Shown piece by piece: positions 7,779 to 16,275 of a DNA stretch of 64,000 nucleotides. A model generated the notes under the pieces. That model was not told where the DNA came from. It was given only the letters and a program-made list of their open reading frames with translations, and made no database searches. Origin of the DNA: Mycobacterium sp. 3519A (GTDB taxonomy: Bacteria > Actinomycetota > Actinomycetes > Mycobacteriales > Mycobacteriaceae); assembly GCF_900240945.1 (NCBI RefSeq), contig NZ_OESG01000012.1, positions 496,001-560,000 on the forward strand, given 5' to 3'. How positions within the stretch are numbered: the stretch's first letter is position 1; the number at the start of each line of letters is the position of its first letter. The position numbers were made by a program, and so were the translations under genes.

Positions 7779-9684
7779 TGGTGGCCTGGGTGTGTGCGCC
7801 CTCGACGTCGAGCGACGGGTTGCGGTCGAAGAAGCCGAACGGCTTGAGCCAGAACGACACCACGTCGACGGGCATCACCGGCCAGTCTTCCGGTCGGGTG
7901 ATGTGGTGAATGCCGAACACGTACCACAGCACGACATCGGTGTTGTCGATGGACCTGTTGGCCCGGGTCCACCGGCCCAGCCCGGTGTCGTGTGCCGATT
8001 GGTTGACGAATTCGCCTGCCGGCCAACGCTCGTCGGGCCGGTTCGGTGTCACCCACAGGGTGTGCCCGATCACTCCGGCGCGTTCGATCACCGGAGATTC
8101 CGGATCGAACATCGGCGGAATCGCCCCGGTCGGCACAAGCTTGTACGACGGATGCGTGCCAAGGCCGTTGACCACGTTGGTGTTGACCACCTTCCAGCTG
8201 CGTTGAGTTGCGAAGTTGACGTCCTGTTTGGCCTGGCTCTCGCTGCGCAACGGCACGTTACGCACCACCAGTGAGAGCCCGTGCGGGTTGTCCGGACCGA
8301 CCGGCTCCGGGTGCGACTCGGTCATGTACACGGTGTTGTCGCTGCCGTCGACGTCCATGTCCAGCCGTGCCACCAGAAAGTGTTGGTGGAAAGGCGCATA
8401 CGTGCGCTCGTCGACGAGCGTGCCGTTCGGGTGCGGTTGGCCGGCGGCCAGCGGCGTGGTGACCATGATCCCGGTGGCCCGAACCTCGCATTCGATGTTG
8501 CCGTCCTGATACAGCCGCCAATACACCAGGTATTCGTAGTTCGCCACCGTGACGTGAAACGAGATGGTCAGTCGCCGCGACCTGCGCACCTCGGCGCCGA
8601 CGTCGTGGTCGACGTGCTTCCACAGCACCGCGTCGTCTTCCTCATGGATGCAGATAGCGTTGGCGATGGTGTACGGCTCACCCTTGCTGTTGTGCAGAAC
8701 GGCGTCCACATACCGGATCTCGCCGAGGCAGTCGCAGCCCAATTCCAGCGAGGTGGTCATGTAGCCGAGTCCCCACTCCCCGATGTCGAATGCGGTGCGC
8801 CGATAGTGGTCCACCGAGGGATCGCGATACGGGACGATCATCTCGGCGAACGACAATCGGTGTGCCACTGACCGATTCCGGTCTGCGTCGCGGTAGCGCA
8901 CGGTGTGCAGGATCAAGCCCTCGCGGTAGTTGAAGCCGATGCGCAGCGACCAGTTCTGCCATTGCAGCAGGTTTCCGTCCAGCGTGAACGACGGGCCTTC
9001 GGGTTGGGTGACGTGCAGCGGCTTGAGCGGTTCGCGCCGCGATTCGGCGCGGATGGCCTCGGGGATGCGGCTGGGCACGTATTCGCCCATCACGTCAGGT
9101 GTCTCGACGCCACCGTCGTCCTCGACGCGCAGCAGTTCCATTGCGTTGAGGTCGATCACACAATGCAGACCGCTGACCAGATTCGCGTACGGGTTCGCCC
9201 CCGGCCCGGCCTTGAGCCAGCTGTCCGACCAGCCGAGTCGCCGGTTGCGGTACTCCTCGGGCAGCACCGCGTCGCCGTAGGTCCAGGTGTCGAAGAACAC
9301 CAGATCCATGTCCGTGATGCCGCGGTTGGCCAGCGCCGCGATCACGTCGGGATGGGTGCGCAGCAACTGGTCGCATTCGACGAATTCGTCGACGGTGAAG
9401 TTGGCCTGCACACCCGGGATGTGCTCGAAAGACTCGGCCCGGTCATCGGTCAACGACACCACGCTCTTGTAGGTGGCGTTGGTGGACCGCTGCAGGCACA
9501 CCGCGATCGCTCGCCGCGGCGGCGGCGCTCCCCCGTCGTCGAACGCGCGCAGTTCCGCCTTGCTCGGCTCCGCGAGTTCGATCGAGGCGAACCGCCAACC
9601 GGTCCCAACCCCGTGTTCACGGTCCAGGATCGATGCGACCGTCCTGAACTCATCCCCCGTCAGCGGGTCCAGTGGGTGAGCCAC
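7765..9684 (-). CDS. Copper amine oxidase (primary-amine/tyramine oxidase)
   Basis: Oxidises primary amines to aldehyde, ammonia and hydrogen peroxide using copper and topaquinone. Counting from the TTG at 9696, the cofactor tyrosine is Tyr387 in TVANYEY, the catalytic base Asp304 in RTAFDIGEWG, and copper ligands are His437/His439 (FHQHF) and His598 (GIHHITRPEDWP), aligned with the Arthrobacter enzyme. All are present, so activity is expected. There is no signal peptide, so it should be cytoplasmic. GTG at 9684 (MAHPLDPLTGDEF) is preferred to the TTG because it matches the usual start of mycobacterial homologues. It lies downstream of lipT and overlaps the kinase fusion. Confidence 0.93.
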   Translation of the reverse strand: MAHPLDPLTGDEFRTVASILDREHGVGTGWRFASIELAEPSKAELRAFDDGGAPPPRRAIAVCLQRSTNATYKSVVSLTDDRAESFEHIPGVQANFTVDEFVECDQLLRTHPDVIAALANRGITDMDLVFFDTWTYGDAVLPEEYRNRRLGWSDSWLKAGPGANPYANLVSGLHCVIDLNAMELLRVEDDGGVETPDVMGEYVPSRIPEAIRAESRREPLKPLHVTQPEGPSFTLDGNLLQWQNWSLRIGFNYREGLILHTVRYRDADRNRSVAHRLSFAEMIVPYRDPSVDHYRRTAFDIGEWGLGYMTTSLELGCDCLGEIRYVDAVLHNSKGEPYTIANAICIHEEDDAVLWKHVDHDVGAEVRRSRRLTISFHVTVANYEYLVYWRLYQDGNIECEVRATGIMVTTPLAAGQPHPNGTLVDERTYAPFHQHFLVARLDMDVDGSDNTVYMTESHPEPVGPDNPHGLSLVVRNVPLRSESQAKQDVNFATQRSWKVVNTNVVNGLGTHPSYKLVPTGAIPPMFDPESPVIERAGVIGHTLWVTPNRPDERWPAGEFVNQSAHDTGLGRWTRANRSIDNTDVVLWYVFGIHHITRPEDWPVMPVDVVSFWLKPFGFFDRNPSLDVEGAHTQATSAHH

Positions 9685-9738
9685 CGAATTACGCAATCAC
9701 ATCCGCTGCAGGCCGCGCAGCCGATTCGGGCGAGGATC

Positions 9739-11247
9739 TCATCCGGTCGCCAGGGAGAAATCGGCCCACGCCTGCCTGCGATCGGCATGTGGGTCGTATT
9801 CGACGCGGGGCCGCCGGTCCAGCACCATCACCGCCCGGTCTTCGGTGCTGTAGGCAGGCCAATCGTGCCCCGGCACACCGGTGCGGGAAAACGTCCGCCA
9901 GCGCGCCTGCACGTCGTCGCTGACCCGTAGCGCCGATCGGCGGTCCGACGCAGCGGTCAGCAGCCGACCGAATGCCGTGCGGTAGACGTCGAACACCGCC
10001 AACAACTCGGTGGCGTGCGTGGCCCCCAGACCCGACCAGCGCAGCGTCCTGGGCGCGTAGTCGTAGCGGTACAGGTACGTCGGCGCGTGCTGACTGTGCG
10101 CCTCCGCGATCTGCCATGCCGCGGACCCGAACGCGAAATCGCCGCCGAACTGGATGCACGCCGAGGGGTCCGGGTAGCCGGGGTATGCGGCGGTAATGCG
10201 TTCGCGCTCATCGGGTTCCACCGCCGCGAGCAGTCGCTCGATGGTCGGCTCGGTCATCGGCAACAGCTTGAGGAACCGGCCGAACAGCCGGGCTTCCTCG
10301 GCGTTGGTGCCCACGATGAGCGGTACCCGATGCGCCGCGCCGGCCCCCATCGCCTCGACGGGATCGAGCGGTAGGTACTCGGTGTTGCGGGTCGGGCCCG
10401 CCGCGAACGCGCCGAGCATCTCCCGCTGGCCCTGGCGCACCAACCGGTCGAACGCGGCGACCAGGTCCGCGGGCCTGGCCGCCATCACCGCCCGGGCACC
10501 GTCGCCGCTGCCCGCGCCGAGCAGCGCGGCGAACTTCGCCGCGTATTCGGTGGCGATCTCGGGAGACCGGACCATACCCGCGGCCGGGCTCTCCGAAATC
10601 GCCTGCGCGAAAAGGCCTTTGGCCTCGGGAACGGCCAACAGCGTGGCGACCGCATGGGCCCCCGCGCTCTCGCCGAAGATGGTCACGTTGTCCGGGTCGC
10701 CGCCGAACACCGCGATGTTGTCGCGCACCCAGCGCAGCGCCATCACCAGATCGCGGAGGAACAGGTTGTCGTCGATCCTGATGTCCTTGGTGGACAGCGA
10801 CGACAGGTCGAGGCAGCCCAGGGCGTTGAGCCGGTAGTTGACCGAGACGTACACACAGCCCTGGCGGGCCAGCGCCGCGCCGTCGTAGATCGGCGTCGCC
10901 GAGCTGCCCATGAAGTAGCCGCCGCCGTGGATGAACACCATCACCGGCAGCGGCTGTGCTGCCTGCCGTTTGGGGGTGACGACGTTGAGCGTCAGGCAGT
11001 CCTCCCCCATCGGCTGGTATTTGCCGGGACCGAGCACCGTGTACATCCGTTGCTGCGGTGCGCAGTAGCCGAAGCCGTGGCAGTACCGCACGCCGCGCCA
11101 CGGCTCGACGGGCTGTGGTGCACGTAGACGCAGCGGGCCGACCGGCGGCCTGGCATACGGGATCGACCGCCACCTGTTCACGCCGTCACGGGTGAAGCCC
11201 TCGACCGTGCCCGACTCGATAGTTGCGCGGACAACGTGTTGGTGCAT
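9739..11247 (-). CDS. lipT: Type B carboxylesterase, LipT-like
   Basis: Hydrolyses carboxylic esters. The 502-residue protein has HGGGYFMG (oxyanion hole, about 107-114), the nucleophile Ser194 in FGESAGA, a probable catalytic Glu in GTNAEEARLF and His in GATHATELL. EDCLTLNV near residue 82 is the type B signature. The symbol rests on synteny: in M. tuberculosis lipT (Rv2045c) is divergent from the lipoprotein gene lppI (Rv2046), the arrangement seen here. No signal peptide is visible. It lies 54 bases upstream of the amine oxidase in the same direction. Confidence 0.88.
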   Translation of the reverse strand: MHQHVVRATIESGTVEGFTRDGVNRWRSIPYARPPVGPLRLRAPQPVEPWRGVRYCHGFGYCAPQQRMYTVLGPGKYQPMGEDCLTLNVVTPKRQAAQPLPVMVFIHGGGYFMGSSATPIYDGAALARQGCVYVSVNYRLNALGCLDLSSLSTKDIRIDDNLFLRDLVMALRWVRDNIAVFGGDPDNVTIFGESAGAHAVATLLAVPEAKGLFAQAISESPAAGMVRSPEIATEYAAKFAALLGAGSGDGARAVMAARPADLVAAFDRLVRQGQREMLGAFAAGPTRNTEYLPLDPVEAMGAGAAHRVPLIVGTNAEEARLFGRFLKLLPMTEPTIERLLAAVEPDERERITAAYPGYPDPSACIQFGGDFAFGSAAWQIAEAHSQHAPTYLYRYDYAPRTLRWSGLGATHATELLAVFDVYRTAFGRLLTAASDRRSALRVSDDVQARWRTFSRTGVPGHDWPAYSTEDRAVMVLDRRPRVEYDPHADRRQAWADFSLATG

Positions 11248-11324
11248 GGCTCCGACGGTATCGAACGAGCCCGGCCGCCGCGCCTGGCGTCCGATCGCGT
11301 GTCGGCCCGCTAGCCTTGGCCGTT

Positions 11325-12068
11325 ATGCGGATTGCTGCCCTGATCGCGGCGTCTGTGCTGGTGGCGGGATGTTCGCACTCGGTCGGCCCTTTCCCCCCCC
11401 CAGGGCGAACATACCCCCCCCAGCACAGACCCCCCCGTCAGGGCAGCAAACCGCCTAACAGGCAAAGCCAGCGGGCCCACAACCGACTGGGCGCCCGGCG
11501 CGGCCGCCCGGCCCGGTCCCTACCCCCCGCGCCATGCCACAACACGCTGTCCCCGCCGCCGATGAGTGACGTCATCGCCTGGGTGGAAGCAGGCACGCCC
11601 GCCGACCCGGCGCAATTCCACTCCGCCTCGCGCGGCGGCGAAACGACCGATCTCGGCGCGGACGTCGCCTTCGTCACCCCGTCGGGCAAGACCAATTGCA
11701 TGACCGACTCTGCGCACAGCGCGGGCGCATTGGCGTGCCTGGTGGATCTGAAGGACCCGCCGCCGCGGCCTGACGACGCCTATGGCGAGTGGAAAGGCGG
11801 TTGGGTCGACTTCGACGGGATGAGCGTTCAGGTCGGATCGGTACACGGCGACCCGGGCCGGTTCGACGCGGGCACCGGCGCCGAACTGCCGTACGCTCAG
11901 TCGCTGGCGTTCGGCGACTACCGCTGCCGCAGCGACCAGGCGGGGCTGGTGTGCGTCAACTACGCGCACCAATCGGCGGCGCGGCTCAGCGACGCCGGCG
12001 TGCAGGTGTTCGGGTGCTTACAGCCTGCCACCGCCCCGCCGCAGATCGGCGAGATGTTCAGCTGCTGA
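11325..12068 (+). CDS. lppI: Lipoprotein, LppI-like, with C-tract region near the N-terminus
   Basis: A 247-residue predicted lipoprotein of unknown function. The signal peptide ends in lipobox LVAGC (Cys16). The C-terminal 160 residues look like a genuine conserved domain with paired cysteines (KTNCMTDS...GALACLVD; DYRCRSDQAGLVCVNYAHQS; VFGCLQ; MFSC). Residues about 20-80 are unusual, rich in Pro, Arg and Gln, and are encoded across C runs of 9, 8 and 7 bases (11393-11401, 11414-11421, 11430-11436). The frame through this linker may be wrong because of indels. The symbol is inferred from adjacency to a lipT-like gene. The stop overlaps the convergent CDF gene by 11 bases. Confidence 0.7.
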   Translation: MRIAALIAASVLVAGCSHSVGPFPPPGRTYPPQHRPPRQGSKPPNRQSQRAHNRLGARRGRPARSLPPAPCHNTLSPPPMSDVIAWVEAGTPADPAQFHSASRGGETTDLGADVAFVTPSGKTNCMTDSAHSAGALACLVDLKDPPPRPDDAYGEWKGGWVDFDGMSVQVGSVHGDPGRFDAGTGAELPYAQSLAFGDYRCRSDQAGLVCVNYAHQSAARLSDAGVQVFGCLQPATAPPQIGEMFSC

Positions 12069-12978
12069 GCGCGTGCGCGGGATAGGCGTGCACGATCACC
12101 GAGCTGAGCTTCGGATTGCTGTGCGCCAGTTCGTGTTCGGCGCTGTGGGCGATGGTGTGCGCCTCGGCAAGGCTCAACGACGGATCGACGTCGAGTTCGA
12201 CGTCGGCCTCGAGTTGGTGACCGACCCACCGCATCCTGACCCGGCGCACCGCGCGGACGCCGGGTCTGGCCGCCAATACGGTCACGGCGTCGTCGACCAG
12301 TTCGGGATCGACACGATCCAGTAGCCTGCCGAACACGTCGCGCGCCGCGAAGACCAGGACGACGACGATGGTCGCGGCGATCACCAGGCCGACGATCGGG
12401 TCGGCGGCGGGGAACCCGAGCGCCGCCCCGGCGGCGCCCACGACGACGGCCAGCGACGTCAAACCGTCTGTGCGCGCGTGCAATCCGTCGGCCCGCAGCG
12501 CCGCGGAACCGATTCGCTTGCCGACACGGATGCGGTACAGCGCCACCACCTCGTTGCCGAGGAATCCGACGACGCCGGCTGCCGCCACCCAGCCAAGGTG
12601 AGTCAGCGGGACGGGGTCGATGAGCCTACGGATCGCCTCGACCGCGGCGATCACGGCGGAGATCGCGATCATCGCGACCACGAACAGGCCCGCCAGATCC
12701 TCGACCCTGCCGAAGCCGTAGGTGTACCGACGGGTGGCCGCGCGCCTGCTCATTGCGAACGCGATCCACAGCGGCACCGCGGTCAGTGCGTCGGAGAAGT
12801 TGTGCACGGTGTCGGCGAACAATGCGACCGAACCGGATAGCGCCACGATGACCAACTGGGCGGCGGCGGTCAGGCCCAACACCACCAGACTGATCTTGAC
12901 CGCACGGATGCCCGCGTCGCTGTCACGCAATGCGTCGTCGACGGCGGGGCTGTGGTCGTGGCTGTGCCCCAGTCCCAT
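12058..12978 (-). CDS. Cation diffusion facilitator, probable Zn2+ exporter
   Basis: A 306-residue inner-membrane metal/H+ antiporter. About six membrane segments and both HxxxD metal sites are visible (HNFSD in TM2, HARTD in TM5), the combination typical of zinc-transporting CDFs. A His-rich GHSHDH leads the protein and a cytoplasmic ferredoxin-like domain ends it. The ATG at 12978 overlaps the stop of the ArsR gene (ATGA), so regulator and exporter form one operon, under the palindrome at 13351. ORF extension upstream of 12978 is the regulator gene in another frame. Confidence 0.93.
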   Translation of the reverse strand: MGLGHSHDHSPAVDDALRDSDAGIRAVKISLVVLGLTAAAQLVIVALSGSVALFADTVHNFSDALTAVPLWIAFAMSRRAATRRYTYGFGRVEDLAGLFVVAMIAISAVIAAVEAIRRLIDPVPLTHLGWVAAAGVVGFLGNEVVALYRIRVGKRIGSAALRADGLHARTDGLTSLAVVVGAAGAALGFPAADPIVGLVIAATIVVVLVFAARDVFGRLLDRVDPELVDDAVTVLAARPGVRAVRRVRMRWVGHQLEADVELDVDPSLSLAEAHTIAHSAEHELAHSNPKLSSVIVHAYPAHALSS

Positions 12979-13364
12979 CAGCCGGTCGCTTCCTCGTGCA
13001 GCACCCGCAATTCCTTGTCGTCGAGGTGGTGTGCGGGCACGCCGCCCGCCGCATGTTCGGCGTTGTGTATTGCGTCGGTGAGGAGTTGGCGGACGTGGTC
13101 GTTCTCCAGCCGGTAGAACACCTGGGTGCCCTCCCTGCGGGTCCGCACCAGCCGTGCCATCCGCAGTTTCGCCAGATGCTGCGACACCGACGGCCCGGGC
13201 TTGCCGACCCGTCCTGCGAGTTCGTTGACCGAGAGTTCGCGGTCGGCCAGCGCCCACAGCAGCTGAATGCGGGTGGCGTCGGCCAGCATCCGGAACACCT
13301 CGACCACCAGGTCGGCCTGTTCGTCCGCCAGCCGTCGCGCACAGATCTGCTTATCTGCATTCAT
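12978..13364 (-). CDS. ArsR/SmtB-family metal-sensing repressor
   Basis: A 128-residue winged-helix repressor controlling the downstream CDF exporter. The recognition region is GKPGPSVSQHLAKLRMARLV, followed by the wing GTQVFYRLENDHV. The last helix, NDHVRQLLTDAIHNAEH, aligns with the alpha-5 zinc site of CzrA/SmtB: three His ligands are kept while the first Asp position is Asn, with Asp next to it. Zinc is therefore the likely inducer, with cobalt or nickel possible. ATG at 13364 lies inside a perfect palindrome, so it probably represses its own translation start region. Confidence 0.9.
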   Translation of the reverse strand: MNADKQICARRLADEQADLVVEVFRMLADATRIQLLWALADRELSVNELAGRVGKPGPSVSQHLAKLRMARLVRTRREGTQVFYRLENDHVRQLLTDAIHNAEHAAGGVPAHHLDDKELRVLHEEATG

Positions 13365-13374
13365 ACGCAGATAA
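13351..13374. promoter_or_regulatory. Perfect palindromic operator over the arsR-type start codon
   Basis: TTATCTGC (13351-13358) and GCAGATAA (13367-13374) are perfectly inverted around eight bases that contain the regulator's start codon. Size and position fit an ArsR/SmtB operator controlling the regulator-CDF operon. Binding is inferred. Confidence 0.75.
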
Positions 13375-13384
13375 TAGCGCTCGG

Positions 13385-13957
13385 TTAGACCGGTCGGGCG
13401 CTCTCCCGTGCCCGGGCGGGATAGATCTGCGTCATGCCGATGGCGCCGACGATCACCACGACCGGGATCACCGCTTTGGTCCAACCCGCGGTCTCGGGTG
13501 CGTCGACGGCGACGTAGCCGAGGACGGCGATCAGCGCGAAGACCAGCGCCCACATCAGCGTGAGTACCCGGTTGGTGCGCCGGAACGCCGCCTTCTCCCA
13601 GTCGTCACGCGGTCCGCGCTCGGGCGCGTACTGCGCGGTGAACGGCACGAACGCCAGCGACGCCACCGACATCACCGCGAGCACGCCACTCGACAGCGTG
13701 GTGGCGTAGGTGTCCATCCAGTCGCGGTCCTCGGCGCCGACGACCATGCCTGCGATGGTCACCGCGACGAAGAACACGATGGTCACCACTTCCAGCAGGC
13801 GCGGTCCGCCGCGGCCTGCGGACACCCCGAGCGTCAGCGCCGCGATCACCGCGCATATCGCGCCGAACATCCAGGTGCTCGGACCGTCGGCGACCACCCA
13901 ATAGATGATCCACGGCGCGAACCCGACGAACGGGCTGCGCTCAAACCACGCGTCCAC
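13385..13957 (-). CDS. Unknown multi-pass membrane protein
   Basis: A 190-residue protein with about five hydrophobic segments (FAPWIIYWVVA, MFGAICAVIAALTLGV, VVTIVFFVAVTIAGMVVG, VLAVMSVASLAFVPF, VLTLMWALVFALIAVLG and a final VIPVVVIVGAIGM) and a charged loop with an AP(E)RGPRDDWEKAAFRRTNRV stretch. No family was recognised. It ends 20 bases before the start of the ArsR gene in the same direction and is preceded by the palindrome H3. Confidence 0.7.
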   Translation of the reverse strand: MDAWFERSPFVGFAPWIIYWVVADGPSTWMFGAICAVIAALTLGVSAGRGGPRLLEVVTIVFFVAVTIAGMVVGAEDRDWMDTYATTLSSGVLAVMSVASLAFVPFTAQYAPERGPRDDWEKAAFRRTNRVLTLMWALVFALIAVLGYVAVDAPETAGWTKAVIPVVVIVGAIGMTQIYPARARESARPV

Positions 13958-13971
13958 GGTTCAGTTCTATG

Positions 13972-14033
13972 CGCGAGCAGACGCAGAAACGTGCAAAATC
14001 CGCTGAATTGACACGTTTCTATGTCTGCTCGCG
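13972..14033. repeat. Intergenic palindrome H3 (GCGAGCAGACGCAGAAACGTG arms)
   Basis: Arms of 22 bases at 13972-13993 and 14012-14033 pair at 20 of 22 positions around an 18-base loop. They begin CGCGAGCAGAC and end AAACGTG. It lies between two leftward genes, five bases beyond the ssuD stop, so it could form an RNA hairpin at the 3' end of the ssu operon. It shares its outer sequence with the element at 58073. Confidence 0.8.
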
Positions 14034-14037
14034 GGTT

Positions 14038-15232
14038 CTAGGCGACGCCCTTCTGCTTCAGCAGCGGCAGCACGCCCTCGGCGAACCAGTAGGCCTCCTC
14101 CAGATGCGGATAGCCGGACAGGATGAACTCGTCGAAGCCGAGCGAGTGGTACTCGTAGATGAGGTTCGCGACTTCTTCGTGGCTGCCGACCAACGCGGTA
14201 CCCGCCCCGCCGCGAACCAGCCCGACACCGGCCCACAGGTTCGGGTAGATCTCCAACTGATCCACCCGACCGCCGTGCAGCGCTGTCATCCGACGCTGCC
14301 CTTCGGACTGCGACTTGGCGTGCAGCTCAGTGGCTTTGGCGATCTGGTCGGGGCTGAGCTCGGCCAGCAACTCGTCGGCGACGGCCCACGCCGCGGCGGA
14401 GGTGTCGCGGCTGATGGTGTGCAGGCGGATGCCGAACCGCACGTTGCGGCCGCGCTCTTCGGCGAGCTTGCGCACGGCCGCGATCTTGGCTGCGGCGGCC
14501 TGCGGCGGCTCACCCCAGGTCAGATAGACGTCGACGTACTGCGCGGCGATCGGCAGGGCGGCCGGCGATGACCCGCCGAAGTAGATCTGCGGCAGCGGAT
14601 CCGGCGGCGTCGACACCCGCGCATCGGACCGAGTAGTACTTGCCCTCGAAGTCGAGGGAGTCCTGGCGCCAGATCGAATTGACGATGTGCAGGAACTCCC
14701 CTGTGCGGGCGTAGCGCTCGTCGTGGCTGAGCCAGTCGCCGAACCGGCGCTGCTCGAGGTCGTCGCCGCCGCTGACGATGTTGAGCAGCACGCGACCCTC
14801 GGAGAACCGCTGCAGCGCCGCCGTCTGTTGCGCAGCCAGGGTCGGCGGCACCAACCCGGGCCGGAACGCGACCAGAAACTTCAGTCGCTCGGTCTCGGCC
14901 AGTAGCGCCGATGCGGTCAACCACGCGTCCTCGCACCATGTTCCGGTCGGAGTGAGCACGCCTTCGTAGCCGAGGCGGTCGGCGGCGCGGGCCACCTCGG
15001 CCAGATAACGACGGCTTGGGGCGCGGTAGTTCGCGGGCACGGTGTGATGCGACGACGCGTGCGACGCGCCGACGATGGAGCGGCTGTCGCCGTTGGTGGG
15101 TAGGAACCAGAAGAACTTGGCCCGCGGAGCGGGCGATTCAGATGTGGCCCGCGGAGCGGGCGATTCAGATGTGGCCCGCGGAGCGGGCGATTCAGACTTG
15201 GCCCGCGCGGGCGATTCAGATGTGGCAGACAC
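14038..15232 (-). pseudogene. ssuD: FMNH2-dependent alkanesulfonate monooxygenase, split by a frameshift
   Basis: SsuD cleaves alkanesulfonates to aldehyde and sulfite with reduced FMN. The upstream part (from GTG 15232, RBS AGGAG) reads FFWFLPTNGDSRSIV...[22 protein letters not shown]...FEGKYYSVR, and the downstream part reads [30 protein letters not shown] to the stop at 14038. They are in different frames and join near 14620-14630. Restoring two bases in GGTCCGATGCGCGG would give the expected [11 protein letters not shown]. The gene is last in ssuC-B-A-D. The break could be a true pseudogene or a 2-base assembly error. The first 40 residues are a repeat-encoded leader absent from typical SsuD. 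Confidence 0.85.
15120..15224. repeat. 27-bp tandem repeat inside the 5' end of ssuD
   Basis: Three units of 27 bases (15120-15146, 15147-15173, 15174-15200) and one 24-base unit (15201-15224) repeat nearly identically. On the minus strand they encode the nine-residue unit SESPAPRAT three to four times. The unit length keeps frame, and the last unit has lost three bases. Confidence 0.9.
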
Positions 15233-15240
15233 ACGGACTC

Positions 15241-16263
15241 CTAATTGGTACTGACGAGCAGCGGGCGCAGTACGTCGTTGTAGCGGCGGTCCACCCAGTC
15301 ATTGAATTTCGGTGCAGGGGACGCGATTTGGCCCGACGCGGCGAAGAGATCGGCAAGCTTCTGCTCGGAGGCGACGACCTCGTCGTCCAGCTCTGTCGGC
15401 AACCGCAGGCTGCGCCCCTGCGCGACGGCGGCCACCTTCGGATCGAGGCCGACGGCGGCGGCGTAGCCGTCCGCCCACTGCTGCGGGTGATCCTTGGCCC
15501 AACGGGCTGCCTTTTCGAAGCGCACCAACAGATCGGCAAGCGCGGTGTTGCGCTTCGGGTCGGCGAGTGCTGCATCCGACGCGATACCGAACCAGTAGCC
15601 GTTGGTGACGTCCCTGGCCTGACCGATGCTGCGCACCGGCAACTGCGCGGCCGCCTGCGCCGTATACGGATCCCAGATCGCCCACGCATCGGCCTGATGC
15701 TGCTTGAACGCCGACAAGGCGTCGGCGGGTTGCAGGAACACCAGCTTCACGTCCGACGGTGTCAGCCCCGCCTTGTCGAGCTGACCAAGAATGTGTCCGT
15801 GTGCAGAGCTGCCCTTGCCGACGACGATGCTCTTGCCACGCAGATCGGCGATCGACTGGATCGGCGAATCGGCATGCACCAGAATCTGATCGCCGTTACC
15901 GCCACCGTCGTACGCGGCCACCACCTTCACCTTCGCGTTGGACGCCGCCCCGAAGATCGGTGGGGTGTTCCCGGTGATCGCGAAGTCGATCTTGCCTGCC
16001 GTGGCGGCCTCGACCTGCGGCGGGCCCGACGTGAACGTGGAGAACGCCACTTGGTACGGCAGGTTGTCCAGCGCACCCGCAGCCCGCAGCAGTGACTCGG
16101 TGCCGCCCTTCTGATCGCCGACCTGCAGTGTGAGCCCGGATAGTTCAGACAGTGCCACGGTGGCGGGAGCCGCCGTGGCGCCCGAGTTGTCGGTGCGGGA
16201 CACACATCCCGCGAGCAGAATTGTCGCGGCGATCACCACCGCGACCAAACGTGTCTTGGACAA
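15241..16263 (-). CDS. ssuA: Aliphatic sulfonate ABC transporter, substrate-binding lipoprotein
   Basis: Captures alkanesulfonates outside the membrane for import by SsuBC. The 340-residue protein starts at TTG 16263 behind GAAAGG and has a signal peptide with lipobox LLAGC (Cys20). Family features include QKGGTESLLRAAGALDNLPYQVAFSTFTSGPP, IDFAITGNTPPIFGAAS, GKSIVVGKGSSAHGHILGQL and AWAIWDPYTAQA. It sits between ssuB, 12 bases upstream, and the ssuD frames, eight bases downstream, in one leftward operon. Confidence 0.94.
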   Translation of the reverse strand: MSKTRLVAVVIAATILLAGCVSRTDNSGATAAPATVALSELSGLTLQVGDQKGGTESLLRAAGALDNLPYQVAFSTFTSGPPQVEAATAGKIDFAITGNTPPIFGAASNAKVKVVAAYDGGGNGDQILVHADSPIQSIADLRGKSIVVGKGSSAHGHILGQLDKAGLTPSDVKLVFLQPADALSAFKQHQADAWAIWDPYTAQAAAQLPVRSIGQARDVTNGYWFGIASDAALADPKRNTALADLLVRFEKAARWAKDHPQQWADGYAAAVGLDPKVAAVAQGRSLRLPTELDDEVVASEQKLADLFAASGQIASPAPKFNDWVDRRYNDVLRPLLVSTN

Positions 16264-16275
16264 GGTTTGCCTTTC

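Noticed and set aside
14600..14640. Programmed frameshift in ssuD
   Set aside because: No slippery heptamer or downstream stem was seen; loss of two bases is a simpler explanation.
15120..15224. Possible CRISPR array
   Set aside because: Units are contiguous 27-bp repeats without unique spacers and they encode protein in frame; no cas genes are nearby.
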